64,000 bases of DNA from positions 744,001-808,000 of the forward strand of contig NZ_JABETK010000001.1 of NCBI RefSeq assembly GCF_013240295.1, read 5' to 3'. Each line of letters opens with the position of its first letter. The stretch's first letter is position 1. Shown here in pieces: positions 17,515-26,858 of this stretch. Both the position numbers and the translations under genes were made by a program. Source of the stretch: Neoaquamicrobium sediminum (GTDB lineage Bacteria; Pseudomonadota; Alphaproteobacteria; Rhizobiales; Rhizobiaceae). Under the pieces are notes generated by a model that was not told the DNA's origin, ran no database searches, and was given only the letters and a program-made list of their open reading frames with translations.

Positions 17515-18012
17515 TCAGACCTCGGTCTGTTCGTCGAAGCGGCAATAGTGCGCTACCCTGTCGGCAGGGCCGTTTGTCGAGGGCACGTTGCGAAGGATGA
17601 TGGTGATGGTCACGCTGTCCTTTGGCGCCACGATCGAGCCGGATATGGTGATCGTCGGGTGATCCTCCGGCACCAGCTCGAACGTCGTTTCGTCGCCGAC
17701 CGTAGGACCAAGGCGCAATGTCCCCGTATCGTAGTCCCCTTCCGCGGAGAACGTGGTTTCCATCCGGTCCTCTGAAAGGAAGAGATAGAACTCAAGCTCC
17801 GACCCGAAGGGTGCGCGGCCCCAGAGCCAGGCTTCGGCCTTTTCCAGCGACGGTCCAACGCGCGCGACGACGTCGTCGCAGTCCTGCGATGTTGGCGTGC
17901 CCTGCTCTGGATACCAGAGAAACACGCCGGTCGGCGGGCTCGCCAGGGCATGACCCGCGCCAGCAAGCCATAAGGCAGCTCCGAAAGCAGGTACTGTCAA
18001 GCGCGGTCTCAT
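17515..18012 (-). CDS. Secreted protein of unknown function
   Basis: A 165-residue protein with a signal peptide (RPRLTVPAFGAALWLAGAGH, cut near ALA-SP). The mature part is acidic and beta-rich (GVFLWYPEQGTPTSQDC, WLWGRAPFGSELEFYLFLS, APKDSVTITIIL) with two Cys. I recognise no family. It sits just downstream of the endonuclease-like gene on the same strand (55-bp gap) and converges with merR, ending 8 bp after its stop. The ATG at 18012 is chosen because only then is a signal peptide exposed. Confidence 0.5.
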   Translation of the reverse strand: MRPRLTVPAFGAALWLAGAGHALASPPTGVFLWYPEQGTPTSQDCDDVVARVGPSLEKAEAWLWGRAPFGSELEFYLFLSEDRMETTFSAEGDYDTGTLRLGPTVGDETTFELVPEDHPTITISGSIVAPKDSVTITIILRNVPSTNGPADRVAHYCRFDEQTEV

Positions 18013-18067
18013 CTCATGTCCCACGCAGCCGGCGCGGCTGTCCTTCGTTTTCGCACTTGGGTGGTCG

Positions 18068-19057
18068 TCAATCCGGGATAACCACGCGCGCAACGACTGG
18101 CAGATGATTGGAGCCGAATTTCGGCCCCAAAGCCAATTCCTCCAGCGCCATCGTAGGCGATAAGACGATTCGGTCGATTGGCGTGCCGATCTGCGTGAGC
18201 GACCAGAGGCGTATGCTGAAGCGGGTCGGCAGCGGCCACCACCGGGATTCCGTTGTCCGGTATCCCGTCGAGGACAAGAAGTCGCGAAAGAACGGAGACC
18301 AGGGCGGCGTGTTCCAGTCGCCGGCGACGACGACCAGAGCGTCCGACGGCTCCGACTTCACGGCTGCTTCCAGATCGCGAAGGTACGCAGCGCGCGCCTC
18401 CCAGGCACGGGGGCCTCGCGGGGTCTGGGGATGGATTGCATAGAGAACGACGTTCGTCCCTTCGACCGACAGCTCGTAGCGCACCGCGAACCTGCCGTAT
18501 GTATCGGTGCTCTCGGAAGAGACCGTCCGTTCGTCCAGGATCGGGAAACGGCTGAGGACCTTCATATCGGTGTTGCCGGCCAGGTCGCGGCTGCTTTCGA
18601 AGGGCCAACGCCCGCTGGCGATCAGTGCGTTCTGCCAGAGAGGTCTCACTTCCTGCAGAACAAGGATGTCCGCTGCGCCGACATCGCGCAGCGCGAGAAA
18701 GGGGCGCGGGTCCAGATTGTCGGTCAGCACGTTGGCGGAGATCATTGTGAACGTCGTTCCCGGCGCAGCCGGCGCTGGAGACGGGAGCAGGAAGTAGGGA
18801 AAGCCGGCAGCCAGAAGCGCAACCGTTCCCGCGATCTTCGTGGAGCGCGGAGGAAGCACAAAACCGACCACGAACAGAACGACGCCCGCGACCAGAAGAT
18901 GGGGACGGATGAAGTTCGCGAGGTCCGCGATCCAAAGGTCTCGGGATAGCGCCAACGATACGAGCTGTGCCGCAGCAAAGACAAGCTGCACCAGGACAAC
19001 AGCGGCGACGAAGAGCTTCGGCATTCCGCCGCTGGCTGACGAGAGGGGCACCGGCAT
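18068..19057 (-). CDS. Membrane-anchored endonuclease/exonuclease/phosphatase-family protein
   Basis: A protein of about 329 residues. Three hydrophobic segments occupy the first 100 residues, followed by an EEP catalytic domain: TMISANVLTDN (Asn), ILVLQEVRP (Glu), VVAGDWNTPPWSPFFRD (Asp/Asn), PIDRIVLSP and GSNHLPVVARVVIP (His). EEP proteins hydrolyse phosphodiesters in nucleic acids or lipids; membrane-anchored forms may act on phospholipid or wall intermediates. The ATG at 19057 (AGGA upstream) and 19024 are both possible. No MerR-type site lies upstream. Confidence 0.75.
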   Translation of the reverse strand: MPVPLSSASGGMPKLFVAAVVLVQLVFAAAQLVSLALSRDLWIADLANFIRPHLLVAGVVLFVVGFVLPPRSTKIAGTVALLAAGFPYFLLPSPAPAAPGTTFTMISANVLTDNLDPRPFLALRDVGAADILVLQEVRPLWQNALIASGRWPFESSRDLAGNTDMKVLSRFPILDERTVSSESTDTYGRFAVRYELSVEGTNVVLYAIHPQTPRGPRAWEARAAYLRDLEAAVKSEPSDALVVVAGDWNTPPWSPFFRDFLSSTGYRTTESRWWPLPTRFSIRLWSLTQIGTPIDRIVLSPTMALEELALGPKFGSNHLPVVARVVIPD

Positions 19058-19220
19058 CGATCCTGCTGTGTGCGCTTCGGGGGTGGATAATTGCCGTGGC
19101 GTCGGCTTCGGCCAATGGGGCAATCTGGCGCATAGGCTTCGCTATTCAGTGGGCTCCCGCGCTGGATTCCTGCCTCTGGTTCGTTGGCCTCGCAATTGGC
19201 ACAGAATTTGAGGAAAAAGA

Positions 19221-19239
19221 GACCCCGGCTTGCGGGGTC
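19221..19239. terminator. GC-rich hairpin, possible terminator on the minus strand
   Basis: GACCCCG-GCTTG-CGGGGTC, a perfect 7-bp stem with a 5-base loop. On the minus strand it is followed by TCTTTTTCC, giving an intrinsic-terminator shape, although no minus-strand gene is seen upstream. It may block transcription entering from the ATPase promoter region. Confidence 0.45.
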
Positions 19240-19386
19240 CTCATACGCTCCCCCGGCAAGTCGGAGTCCTTTGCTTTAAGTTTGCTGAGCGCCGCGTAGG
19301 TTTGGACCGAAGACCGAAGTCGAGACAGCGAAAACTATTGCCGCATGTTTTGCTTCAGATTGTTCCATTGACTCCGGCTGTCGAGG

Positions 19387-19404
19387 GATGATTCACGAAT
19401 CATC
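19387..19404. repeat. Perfect palindrome upstream of the P1B-4 ATPase promoter
   Basis: GATGATTCACGAATCATC reads the same on both strands except for the central two bases and lies 12 bp upstream of the -35 box. It could be a second regulator site or a short hairpin followed by GGTTTT. Nothing else is recognised in 19240-19415. Confidence 0.4.
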
Positions 19405-19415
19405 GGTTTTCGCTC

Positions 19416-19446
19416 TTGATCCTATATGAGCTAGAGGTTCTACAAC
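19416..19446 (+). promoter_or_regulatory. MerR-type promoter/operator of the P1B-4 ATPase gene
   Basis: -35 TTGATC, 19-bp spacer CTATATGAGCTAGAGGTTC, -10 TACAAC. It ends 46 bp before the ATG at 19493. Confidence 0.8.
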
Positions 19447-19492
19447 ACGGCCAATATGATGGAGCACGTTGGCGCAGAAAGCAGGAACGATC

Positions 19493-22021
19493 ATGAGCGA
19501 AAAATTGCGTTTGGACATCCCTGTTCTGCTTCCCGACGTCGCGCACGTGGCCGATGCATGCGTGGCGCGGCTGACATCCGATCTGGAAGCACGCGAGGGT
19601 GTAGAGAAGGTCCACGTCGTTGCGGCCGAGGCAAACGAGCCCGCCAAGCTCTGTGTCCATTTCGATCAAGAGGCCCTGCCGCTCAGCCGGATTCGCGAGA
19701 TCGCCCAGGCTTCCGGCGCGCGGATCACCGCCCGCTTCGGACACCTTACGTGGCAGGTCAAGGGCATCGGGCACGAACGCCGCGCGCGTACGGTCGCGGA
19801 GAAGCTCAGGTCGCTCGCCGGCGTGCTCCAGGCCGAGGCGAACGCAGCGGGCACGGTGCATGTCGAGTTCGACCGCGACGCAACTTCCGAGGAAGCGATA
19901 GCCGAGGCGCTGCGCACACTCGGGGTCCAGCGAGCCAAAGGGCCTGCATCAATTTCAGAAGACGGCAGGGACGAGCACGCCGGTCACGACCATGGGCCGG
20001 CAGGCGGAAAGCATTGGGAAGGTGAAGGCCACGACCATGCGCATGGCGAGTTCCTGGGGCCGAACACGGAGCTGATCTTCGCCCTGTCGAGCGGCGCGCT
20101 GCTCGGGATCGGCGTCGCCGTCGAGTATCTGGTCTCGGGCGCGCCGGGCTGGCTGCCCACAGCCTGCTTCATCGCTGCCTACTTCTTCGGCGGCTTCTTC
20201 ACGCTACGCGAGGCCATCGACAATCTGCGCCTCGGACGGTTCGAGATCGACACGCTGATGCTGGTCGCGGCAGCCGGCGCGGCGGCGCTTGGCGCATTCG
20301 AGGAAGGCGCGCTGCTCCTGTTCCTGTTCAGCCTAGGCCACGCGCTGGAACACTACGCCATGGGACGTGCCAAGCGCGCGATCGAGGCGCTGGCGGAACT
20401 CGCGCCGCCCGTCGCGACCGTCAGGCGCGACGGCGAAACCCGCGAGATCCCGGTGGAGGAGCTGGTGGTCGGCGACATCGTCGTCGTGCGTCCCAACGAG
20501 CGGCTTCCCGCCGACGGCTTCCTCGTCAAGGGCACGACCAGCATCAACCAGGCGCCCGTTACCGGCGAGAGCATCCCGGTCGACAAGCGTCCGGTCGCCG
20601 ACACCGAAGCGGCACGGGCGCGGCCCGACTCAGTCGACAGTGCTTCGCGCGTCTTCGCCGGCACGATCAACGGCGCGGGCGCGGTCGAAATCGAGGTGAC
20701 GCGGCGTTCCACCGAGAGCGCGTTGGCCAAGGTGGTCAAGATGGTGAGCGAGGCGGAAGCGCAGAAGTCGCCCACCCAGCGTTTCACCGAGAAGTTCGAG
20801 CGCGTCTTCGTGCCGGTGGTGCTGGCGCTGGCTGTGGTGATGCTGTTCGGCTGGGTCGTCATCGACGAACCGTTCCGCGACAGCTTCTACCGGGCGATGG
20901 CCGTGCTGGTCGCTGCCAGCCCCTGCGCGCTCGCCATCGCCACGCCGAGCGCCGTCCTGTCGGGCGTCGCGCGTGCGGCGCGCGGCGGCGTGCTGGTCAA
21001 GGGCGGCGGACCGCTCGAGAACCTCGGCTCGCTGACGGCGATCGCCTTCGACAAGACCGGCACGCTGACGGAAGGCCAGCCACGCATCACCGACATCGTC
21101 ACCGCTGAAGGCGTCGACGAGCAGGAACTGCTGACGGTGGCTGTCGCCGTGGAGAGCCTGAGCGACCATCCGCTGGCCGAGGCGATCGTGCGCGACGGCA
21201 AGGAGAAGCTTGGCGGAAAGGCCGTCACCGCCGCATCTGATCTCAAGAGCCTCACCGGCAAGGGTGTGACCGCGACGTTCGACGGGCAGACGGTGTGGAT
21301 CGGCAAGGCCGAGATGTTCGGAAGCGACGGCATTCCGGCTCTCGGCGATGCCATGATCGAGGCGATCGCACGGCTTCGGGACGGCGGCCGCACGACGATG
21401 GTGGTCCGGCAGGGCGACCGCGATCTGGGCGCGATCGGGCTGATGGACACGCCCCGCGCCGCGGCACGCGATACATTGAAGAAGCTGCACGAGATCGGCA
21501 TCACGCGCATGATCATGATCTCGGGCGACAACCAGAAGGTCGCCGACGCGATCGCTAAGGATGTCGGGCTCGACGAGGCCTGGGGCGACCTGATGCCCGA
21601 GGACAAGGTGGAGGCGATCAAGAGGCTGCGATCCGAAGGCAAGGTCGCCATGGTCGGTGACGGCGTCAACGACGCCCCCGCAATGGCGAGCGCCACGGTC
21701 GGCATCGCCATGGGGGCGGCCGGCTCCGACGTGGCGCTGGAGACGGCCGATGTCGCGCTGATGGCCGACGACCTATCGCACCTTCCCTTCGCGGTGGGGC
21801 TCAGCCGGCACACCCGTTCGATCATCCTCCAGAACGTGGTGGTCAGCCTCGGCATCGTCGCCGTGCTCGTGCCCGCGACGATCCTCGGATTGAGCATCGG
21901 GGCGGCGGTCGCGGTGCATGAAGGCTCGACGCTGCTGGTCGTGTTCAACGCGCTCAGGCTACTGGCCTATCGCGATCCCTATGGAAAGGTGCGGAACGGC
22001 AGCGGCGGGGCGGCCGCTTGA
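19493..22021 (+). CDS. P1B-4-type heavy-metal ATPase (CzcP/CtpD-like; Zn/Co/Cd efflux)
   Basis: An 842-residue inner-membrane efflux pump. Residues 1-155 hold two ferredoxin-like repeats resembling HMA domains but without CxxC (the second has KGIGHERRARTV where GMxCxxC would sit). Residues 162-188 are His-rich (HAGHDHGPAGGKHWEGEGHD). The catalytic core has TGES near 356, the membrane motif SPC near 475 (AASPCALAIATP), DKTGT near 520 and HEGST in the last helices near 808. SPC plus HEGST defines subgroup P1B-4, which exports Co, Zn and Cd. The ATG at 19493 follows AGGAACGATC. It runs from a MerR-type promoter and converges with merR at 22064. Confidence 0.9.
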   Translation: MSEKLRLDIPVLLPDVAHVADACVARLTSDLEAREGVEKVHVVAAEANEPAKLCVHFDQEALPLSRIREIAQASGARITARFGHLTWQVKGIGHERRARTVAEKLRSLAGVLQAEANAAGTVHVEFDRDATSEEAIAEALRTLGVQRAKGPASISEDGRDEHAGHDHGPAGGKHWEGEGHDHAHGEFLGPNTELIFALSSGALLGIGVAVEYLVSGAPGWLPTACFIAAYFFGGFFTLREAIDNLRLGRFEIDTLMLVAAAGAAALGAFEEGALLLFLFSLGHALEHYAMGRAKRAIEALAELAPPVATVRRDGETREIPVEELVVGDIVVVRPNERLPADGFLVKGTTSINQAPVTGESIPVDKRPVADTEAARARPDSVDSASRVFAGTINGAGAVEIEVTRRSTESALAKVVKMVSEAEAQKSPTQRFTEKFERVFVPVVLALAVVMLFGWVVIDEPFRDSFYRAMAVLVAASPCALAIATPSAVLSGVARAARGGVLVKGGGPLENLGSLTAIAFDKTGTLTEGQPRITDIVTAEGVDEQELLTVAVAVESLSDHPLAEAIVRDGKEKLGGKAVTAASDLKSLTGKGVTATFDGQTVWIGKAEMFGSDGIPALGDAMIEAIARLRDGGRTTMVVRQGDRDLGAIGLMDTPRAAARDTLKKLHEIGITRMIMISGDNQKVADAIAKDVGLDEAWGDLMPEDKVEAIKRLRSEGKVAMVGDGVNDAPAMASATVGIAMGAAGSDVALETADVALMADDLSHLPFAVGLSRHTRSIILQNVVVSLGIVAVLVPATILGLSIGAAVAVHEGSTLLVVFNALRLLAYRDPYGKVRNGSGGAAA

Positions 22022-22063
22022 GCGGCCGGCGCCGGGTCTGCGAGAGCGCGACCGCGTCTGATG

Positions 22064-22483
22064 TCACATCGCGACCTCCATGGACGTGCCAGAGGGCCGA
22101 GGCGACGCCGATTCAATGATGCGGCAGTCGGCAACCGTTCCGCAGCGACATTGCGTGATCAGGCGGTCGAGCTCGCCTTGCAACGCCTTCAGGTCGGCGG
22201 TTTTCCGCTCTACCTCGCGCAGATGCTCCTTGGCGATCTCGTCCACCGCCTCGCAGGAGCGCGACTTGTCGTCGGAGAGGTCGAGCAGTGTGCGGACCTG
22301 GTCGATCGAAAAGCCGAGATCCCTAGCGCGACGAATGAAGCTCAGCCTGTTGAGATGAGAGGTTTCGTAGGCGCGATAGTTGCCCTTGGTGCGTGCCGGC
22401 GCCGGCAGCAAGCCGCACTTCTCGTAGAACCGGATCGTCTCGACATTGGTCCCGGTGATGCGGGCGAGCTTTCCGATCGGCAT
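22064..22483 (-). CDS. MerR-family metal-responsive regulator (ZntR/CadR-like)
   Basis: A 139-residue protein: HTH at 1-70 (IGKLARITGTNVETIRFY, RLSFIRRARDLGFSID), then a long helix and metal loop. Cysteines at 77, 112, 114 and 120 (TQCRCGTVADCRII) make a richer thiolate loop than in the other two regulators. The ATG at 22483 is chosen to match the family length. A -10-like TACAAT stands upstream on the minus strand (about 22509-22514). It is tail-to-tail with the P1B-4 ATPase, not divergent, so it does not share its promoter. Confidence 0.85.
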   Translation of the reverse strand: MPIGKLARITGTNVETIRFYEKCGLLPAPARTKGNYRAYETSHLNRLSFIRRARDLGFSIDQVRTLLDLSDDKSRSCEAVDEIAKEHLREVERKTADLKALQGELDRLITQCRCGTVADCRIIESASPRPSGTSMEVAM

Positions 22484-22518
22484 GCCGCTCGCGATCATGC
22501 ATCAGTCATTGTAGTTGA

Positions 22519-22550
22519 GGCGCTTCATTAACTTCCAGTCGTGAAGCGCC
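22519..22550. repeat. Inverted repeat between sco and merR
   Basis: GGCGCTTCA and TGAAGCGCC form a perfect 9-bp stem with a 14-base loop. On the minus strand it follows the sco stop by 18 bp and precedes the merR promoter, so it is either a terminator-like hairpin or an operator of merR. Confidence 0.45.
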
Positions 22551-22567
22551 CTAGTCGTTCCTGCTCG

Positions 22568-23176
22568 TCAGCCCTCGTCTATGAGGCGCTTCAGTTTCGC
22601 CAGCATCACTTCGGGCGCCTCCTCATAGGCCATGGTTCCGAAGAACTGCCCGCTCGCGTCCATTAGAAGCACCGAGGCGGTGTGGTCCATCGTGTAGTCC
22701 CCGCCCTCGACGGGGACGCGGGCGTAGTAGACCTTGTACGCTTGGGTAACAGCATCGATCTGATCTTCTGTGCCGGTGAGCCCAATGATGCGTTCATCGA
22801 AGGCCGTGAGATACTGCTTCATCTCCTCCGGACCGTCGCGGCCAGCATCGACGGAGATGAACACGAAATTGATCCTGTCAGCGTCGCTGCCCAGTTGCTC
22901 CATCAGGCTCGTCAGTTCGAATAGCGTCGTGGGACACACGTCGGGACAAAAGGTGAAGCCGAAGAACACCGCGCTCGGCTTGCCGAGTAGCTCCTTTTCG
23001 GTGACCTCCTGTCCCTCGGTGTCGACAAGCGTGAAGGGCCCGCCGACCGTCGCAACACCAGTGGACTGGAGCACTGGCGCCCTTCTGGAGTCGATCACGA
23101 TGGAGAATGCCGCCAGCGTCATGACGATCGCCATGACCCCGGCCGCTATGAATCCGACAACACGGCCGCTCATCAT
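22568..23176 (-). CDS. SCO1/SenC-type copper chaperone for cytochrome oxidase
   Basis: A 202-residue thioredoxin-fold protein anchored by one N-terminal helix (VVGFIAAGVMAIVMTLAAFS). The copper site is complete: CPDVC (77-81) and His165 in YTMDHTASVLL. SCO proteins deliver Cu to the CuA centre or act as thiol reductases. The start overlaps the end of the PCu(A)C gene by 4 bp (ATGA), so translation is coupled. PCu(A)C and SCO work together in copper loading of oxidase. Last gene of DUF2946-PCu(A)C-SCO. A second SCO is at 32875. Confidence 0.9.
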   Translation of the reverse strand: MMSGRVVGFIAAGVMAIVMTLAAFSIVIDSRRAPVLQSTGVATVGGPFTLVDTEGQEVTEKELLGKPSAVFFGFTFCPDVCPTTLFELTSLMEQLGSDADRINFVFISVDAGRDGPEEMKQYLTAFDERIIGLTGTEDQIDAVTQAYKVYYARVPVEGGDYTMDHTASVLLMDASGQFFGTMAYEEAPEVMLAKLKRLIDEG

Positions 23177-23676
23177 TCATGCCCTTCATGGCTGGAAGAC
23201 GTGGCGTTGCCGTGTCCCGTCGCCGTGGAGCCGATCGGGCCAGCCGCCAGTTCGACGTCGACGGCGCCGGCTTGCTCGAACTCGAGCGTCACCGGGACCA
23301 TTTCACCTTCGGTGATCGGCTTCTTCAGTTCCAGTAGCATCAGATGATAGCCGCCCGGCGCCAGGTTCACGGTTTCGCCGGCGGGAATCTCCACACCCTC
23401 CGGAACAGGACGCATCTTCATGATGCCGTCGGTCATCTCCATGTTGTGGATCTCGACGCGGGCGGCGACGGGTGAGGAACCGCCTAGAAGACGGTCGGCT
23501 GTGTCGCCTGCATTGGTCAGTTCGAGGTATCCGCCCCCTACCTTTGCCGCTGGTGGTGTCGCGCGCGTCCATGGATGGCCGATCTCGATGTCTCCGGCGC
23601 GATAGTCGTGCGCGACGGTGGGTGTGGCTGCGGCAACAAAGGCGATAGCCGCCAGCATCGAAAAGAGGTGTCGCAT
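23173..23676 (-). CDS. PCu(A)C periplasmic copper chaperone
   Basis: A 167-residue protein with a signal peptide (MRHLFSMLAAIAFVAAATP, cut near VA-HD). It has the classic copper motif: VEIHNMEMTDGIMKMRPV and GGYHLMLLELKKP, providing His/Met ligands. It is expected to hand Cu(I) to SCO or to the oxidase. A His-rich tail (HGNATSSSHEGHE) may add weak sites. The ATG at 23676 follows GGAGACTTCA and is preferred over the ATG at 23688. It is coupled to sco by a 4-bp overlap. Confidence 0.92.
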   Translation of the reverse strand: MRHLFSMLAAIAFVAAATPTVAHDYRAGDIEIGHPWTRATPPAAKVGGGYLELTNAGDTADRLLGGSSPVAARVEIHNMEMTDGIMKMRPVPEGVEIPAGETVNLAPGGYHLMLLELKKPITEGEMVPVTLEFEQAGAVDVELAAGPIGSTATGHGNATSSSHEGHE

Positions 23677-23735
23677 TGAAGTCTCCATATGTGATGTTCC
23701 GGCGCGTCGCTGGACGCAGCCGTAAGGTTGAAGCA

Positions 23736-24137
23736 TCAGATGGAGAAGGCGGGCGGGGCGCGGGCATCCTTTATGGCGCCAGGCTCTCCGGGCGGCGCGC
23801 GCTGCGAACGCGGGCGGAGTGGATCGTCGTTCGACAGGACGGGCCGAAATTCGAACGATCCGGTTTCCGAAGGCTGAAGGGTCGGACCGACAGAACTGGC
23901 GGCCGCACACAGTGCGGAACAGCACTCCTTGACGATAAGTTCGAGCGGATCGACGTCCGGCTGGTCCGCCGTGCCCAAAGGCGAGCATATGATGAAGGCG
24001 GGCGCAAGCTGGTCGACCGCCATCCACGTCTTGGCATAGGACGTGGCGAGCCCTTGCAGCAGCACGAGATAGGTGATCAGACCGATCATGAGACCGGCTG
24101 TCAGGCATCCGCCTCTGGATGTTCCCCTATTGCGCAT
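23736..24137 (-). CDS. DUF2946-like small membrane/periplasmic protein
   Basis: A 133-residue protein with an N-terminal hydrophobic segment (AGLMIGLITYLVLLQGLATS), then ICSPLGTADQ, a Cys-rich KECCSALCAAASS and an Arg/Pro-rich end (RPRSQRAPP). This layout is that of DUF2946-type proteins, common beside copper genes. The Cys cluster could bind Cu. It lies 59 bp upstream of the PCu(A)C gene and 76 bp downstream of fbpC on the same strand, so it may belong to either transcription unit. Confidence 0.6.
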   Translation of the reverse strand: MRNRGTSRGGCLTAGLMIGLITYLVLLQGLATSYAKTWMAVDQLAPAFIICSPLGTADQPDVDPLELIVKECCSALCAAASSVGPTLQPSETGSFEFRPVLSNDDPLRPRSQRAPPGEPGAIKDARAPPAFSI

Positions 24138-24213
24138 GCGCAACTCATGATCCCGGGCGTCCGATTTGTCACTGCGACATGTGCGCTCTGCCCGGCGCTT
24201 TTTCCCGAACCGA

Positions 24214-25236
24214 TTAAACCTGGCGGAAGGGCGGGAAGCTCCCTTTCGCAGATACATGGACCTCGGCTCCTTCAGGCAAGCGGCCCTGCTGCATGACGTC
24301 GACCTGCAACTCCAGGCCGCCGCATTCGACCCAGTAGGTCATGTCATGCCCCTTGAACTCCACGGAGAGAATTCGGCCATTCGGCTTTTCACCTTCATGG
24401 GTACGACGGATGCTTATCCGTTCGGGCCTGACGGAGAAATGCACAGCGCCGGATACGGGCTCCGTCAAGGCTAGATCGCCCAAGGGCGTCTTGGCGACGC
24501 CGCGTTGTGCCGACGCTTCGAGCAGGTTGGTGCGGCCGAGAAAACTCGCGACGAAGGCATCGAGGGGTCGATCGTAAACCTCCTGCGCCGATCCGCTCTG
24601 GAGAATGCGACCATCGCGCATCACAGCGATGCGGTCGGCAAAACTCAACGCCTCCTCCTGGTCGTGGGTGACGAACACGATGCCGAGCCCAGACGATTTC
24701 AGGAGCCGTCTGATCTCGCGGCGGGCGGTGCTGCGCAGTGCGGCGTCGAGGTTGGAAAATGGCTCGTCGAGAAGGATTACCTCCGGCTCGCAGGCCAGGC
24801 ATCGAGCAAGCGCAACGCGCTGCTGCTGCCCTCCCGAAAGCTGGTCGGGATAGCGGCGCCCAAGCCCTGCTAGCCCGACCATACCGAGATAGCGCTCGAC
24901 CACTCCGGCCTCCTTGCGGCGGGCGCCGAACTGGATGTTCTCTGCGACCGTCATGTGCGGGAACAACGCATAGTCCTGGAACATCATGCCGACGCCGCGC
25001 CTTTCGGCGGCGACGCCGGTTATGTCGCGGCCGGAAAGGAGTATATGGCCCTCGTCCGGCGTCTCGAACCCGGCGATCATGCGCAGCGTGGTCGTCTTGC
25101 CGCAACCGGACGGCCCGATCAGAGCGAGAATCTCGCCCGGATAAATCTCCAGCGACAGGTCGTCGACCACGGCCGCTCCGCCGCGAACGAAGCGTCGCGA
25201 CAGGCCTCGAGCCGAAAGAAGGGCGGGTTCTTCCAT
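24214..25236 (-). CDS. fbpC: Ferric-iron-type ABC transporter ATP-binding subunit
   Basis: A 340-residue ATPase. Walker A GPSGCGKTTTLRM, Q-loop MMFQDYALFPHMTV, signature LSGGQQQRVALARCLA, Walker B VILLDEPFSNLD, switch His in VFVTHDQEEAL, and a C-terminal TOBE-like regulatory domain (SVRPERISIRR). This is the MalK/FbpC layout. The ATG at 25236 follows the permease stop by 2 bp with GGAGGGAGTTGACG upstream. Third gene of fbpA-fbpB-fbpC. Confidence 0.85.
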   Translation of the reverse strand: MEEPALLSARGLSRRFVRGGAAVVDDLSLEIYPGEILALIGPSGCGKTTTLRMIAGFETPDEGHILLSGRDITGVAAERRGVGMMFQDYALFPHMTVAENIQFGARRKEAGVVERYLGMVGLAGLGRRYPDQLSGGQQQRVALARCLACEPEVILLDEPFSNLDAALRSTARREIRRLLKSSGLGIVFVTHDQEEALSFADRIAVMRDGRILQSGSAQEVYDRPLDAFVASFLGRTNLLEASAQRGVAKTPLGDLALTEPVSGAVHFSVRPERISIRRTHEGEKPNGRILSVEFKGHDMTYWVECGGLELQVDVMQQGRLPEGAEVHVSAKGSFPPFRQV

Positions 25237-25238
25237 CG

Positions 25239-26851
25239 TCAACTCCCTCCGCTCGCGCGGCGCAGATCCCGGCTCTCGTGTTTCAGCATCAGTCCGACGA
25301 AGAGGCTGGAGAACAGGATGATGCTCAGCGCGAACGGCGCGGCCTCGCCCATCATGCCCTCGTTGGTGCGGCTGAAGACGTTCATTGCCAGGGTTCCATA
25401 TCCCGTCGGAGCCACCAGATAGGTGATCGGCAGTTCCTTGACGACCATGATGAAAACGAGCAGGCCGCCTGCGGCAATCGGCCGGCGCAGCGGCGTGGCA
25501 GCACCACGCGGACAAATGCCTGGGCGGGAGTGGAGCCGAGACCACGGGCTGCTTCCTCCTGCCTGGTCCCGATCTGGAGGAGCGCCAGACGGATCGGCCC
25601 GAATGCCAGCACAAGGAAACTCATCATATAGGCGAAGAGCAGCAACGCGTAGGACTGGTAGAGGACCGGCGCGGCCTGAAGCGAGAAGAACACCATGGCC
25701 AGCGCGAATGCGAGCGGCGGTGTCGCATAGCCCAGATAGGCCAGCCGGTCGACCAGCGAGGAAAGCGGGCCGGGATGGCGCAAGGTCAGGAGAACGACAG
25801 GCAGGGCCAGCGTCGTCGTAAGTAGCGCGGCGGGACCGGCCGCCAAGAGCGTTCCGATCGCGGTTCTGCCAAGCTGGGCCAGATCCATTTCGGGAAGACC
25901 GAGCCGCATCCAGTGGATCAGCACAAGCAAGGGAAGCCCCAGAGAGCAGAGGACCACCATCACCAGGAAGGCCCATGCCAGGACCGCCCAGCGCCCGAGC
26001 GCGATCGGCCGCGCAGGCCTTGGTATTCCGGTCCCTGTGGAGGCAAAACGCATGTTTCTCGTCACGACCCGCTGGAGGCAGAGCACCGCCACCGTCAGCA
26101 CCAGCAGCATCAGACAGAGCCAGGCTGCGTAGGTGCGGTCGAAGGCCCCGCTGTACTGCGTGAAGATGGCGTAGCTGAAGACCTCGTATCGCATCAAGGC
26201 GATGGCCCCGAAGTCGCCGACGACGTAGAGGCCGACGATCAGCCAACTCGCCACCAGCGCGGGCCACAGCAGCGGCAGGATGATGCGTCGGAAGATCTCC
26301 GATCGCCCCCGCCCGAGGCTTTGCGCCGATTCCTCCAGCGCAGGGTCCATTCCCAGAAAGGCCGCTCGTAGGTTTAGGAACAGATAAGGGAAAGTATACA
26401 GCGACAGTGCAAGACCTGCGCCCCAAAGGCCATGGAGCGGCGGCAGCGCGATGCCGAACCATTGCCGCACGAACCCATAGTAGCCGGAAATACCCAGCAA
26501 GGCGTAGGCCATCACGTAGCCCGGCATTGCCAGAGGCAGTGCCATCAGGAAGGACAGAATCTTCTTGAATCGGATGTCGGTGCGCGTCACGAGCCATGCG
26601 GCGGGCAAGGCGATCAGCGTGCCGATCACGAGCACGACGGCGACCAGCTTCAGCGTGTTGAGGAGCAGCAGGAGGTTTCGCTGACGGAAGACGATCTCGC
26701 CAAGTTGCGCCGGTTCCGCATCGAAAGCGCGAAGGAGCAGGTACAGAGCCGGCAGGCAGGTTCCCAGAGCAACAACGAGCGCGGGAAGCACCAGCAAGGG
26801 CGACGGGCGGGATTTGTGGCCCGCCCTCGCATGTGACGAAAGACCAGTCAC
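25239..26851 (-). CDS. fbpB: Fused ferric-iron-type ABC permease, interrupted by one frameshift
   Basis: A double-length permease with two permease halves and about twelve helices, as in FbpB/SfuB. The first half includes the EAA-like loop ESAQSLGRGRSEIFRRI; the second includes EAARGLGSTPAQAFVRVVLP, where the frame breaks near 25490-25510. The next frame continues PLRRPIAAGGLLVFIMVVKE and LPITYLVAPTGYGTLAM. One missing base accounts for the break; the joined product is about 537 residues. GTG at 26851 is the likely start, since an upstream ATG would overlap fbpA. It imports Fe3+ delivered by FbpA. Confidence 0.83.
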
Positions 26852-26858
26852 GAGCCCG

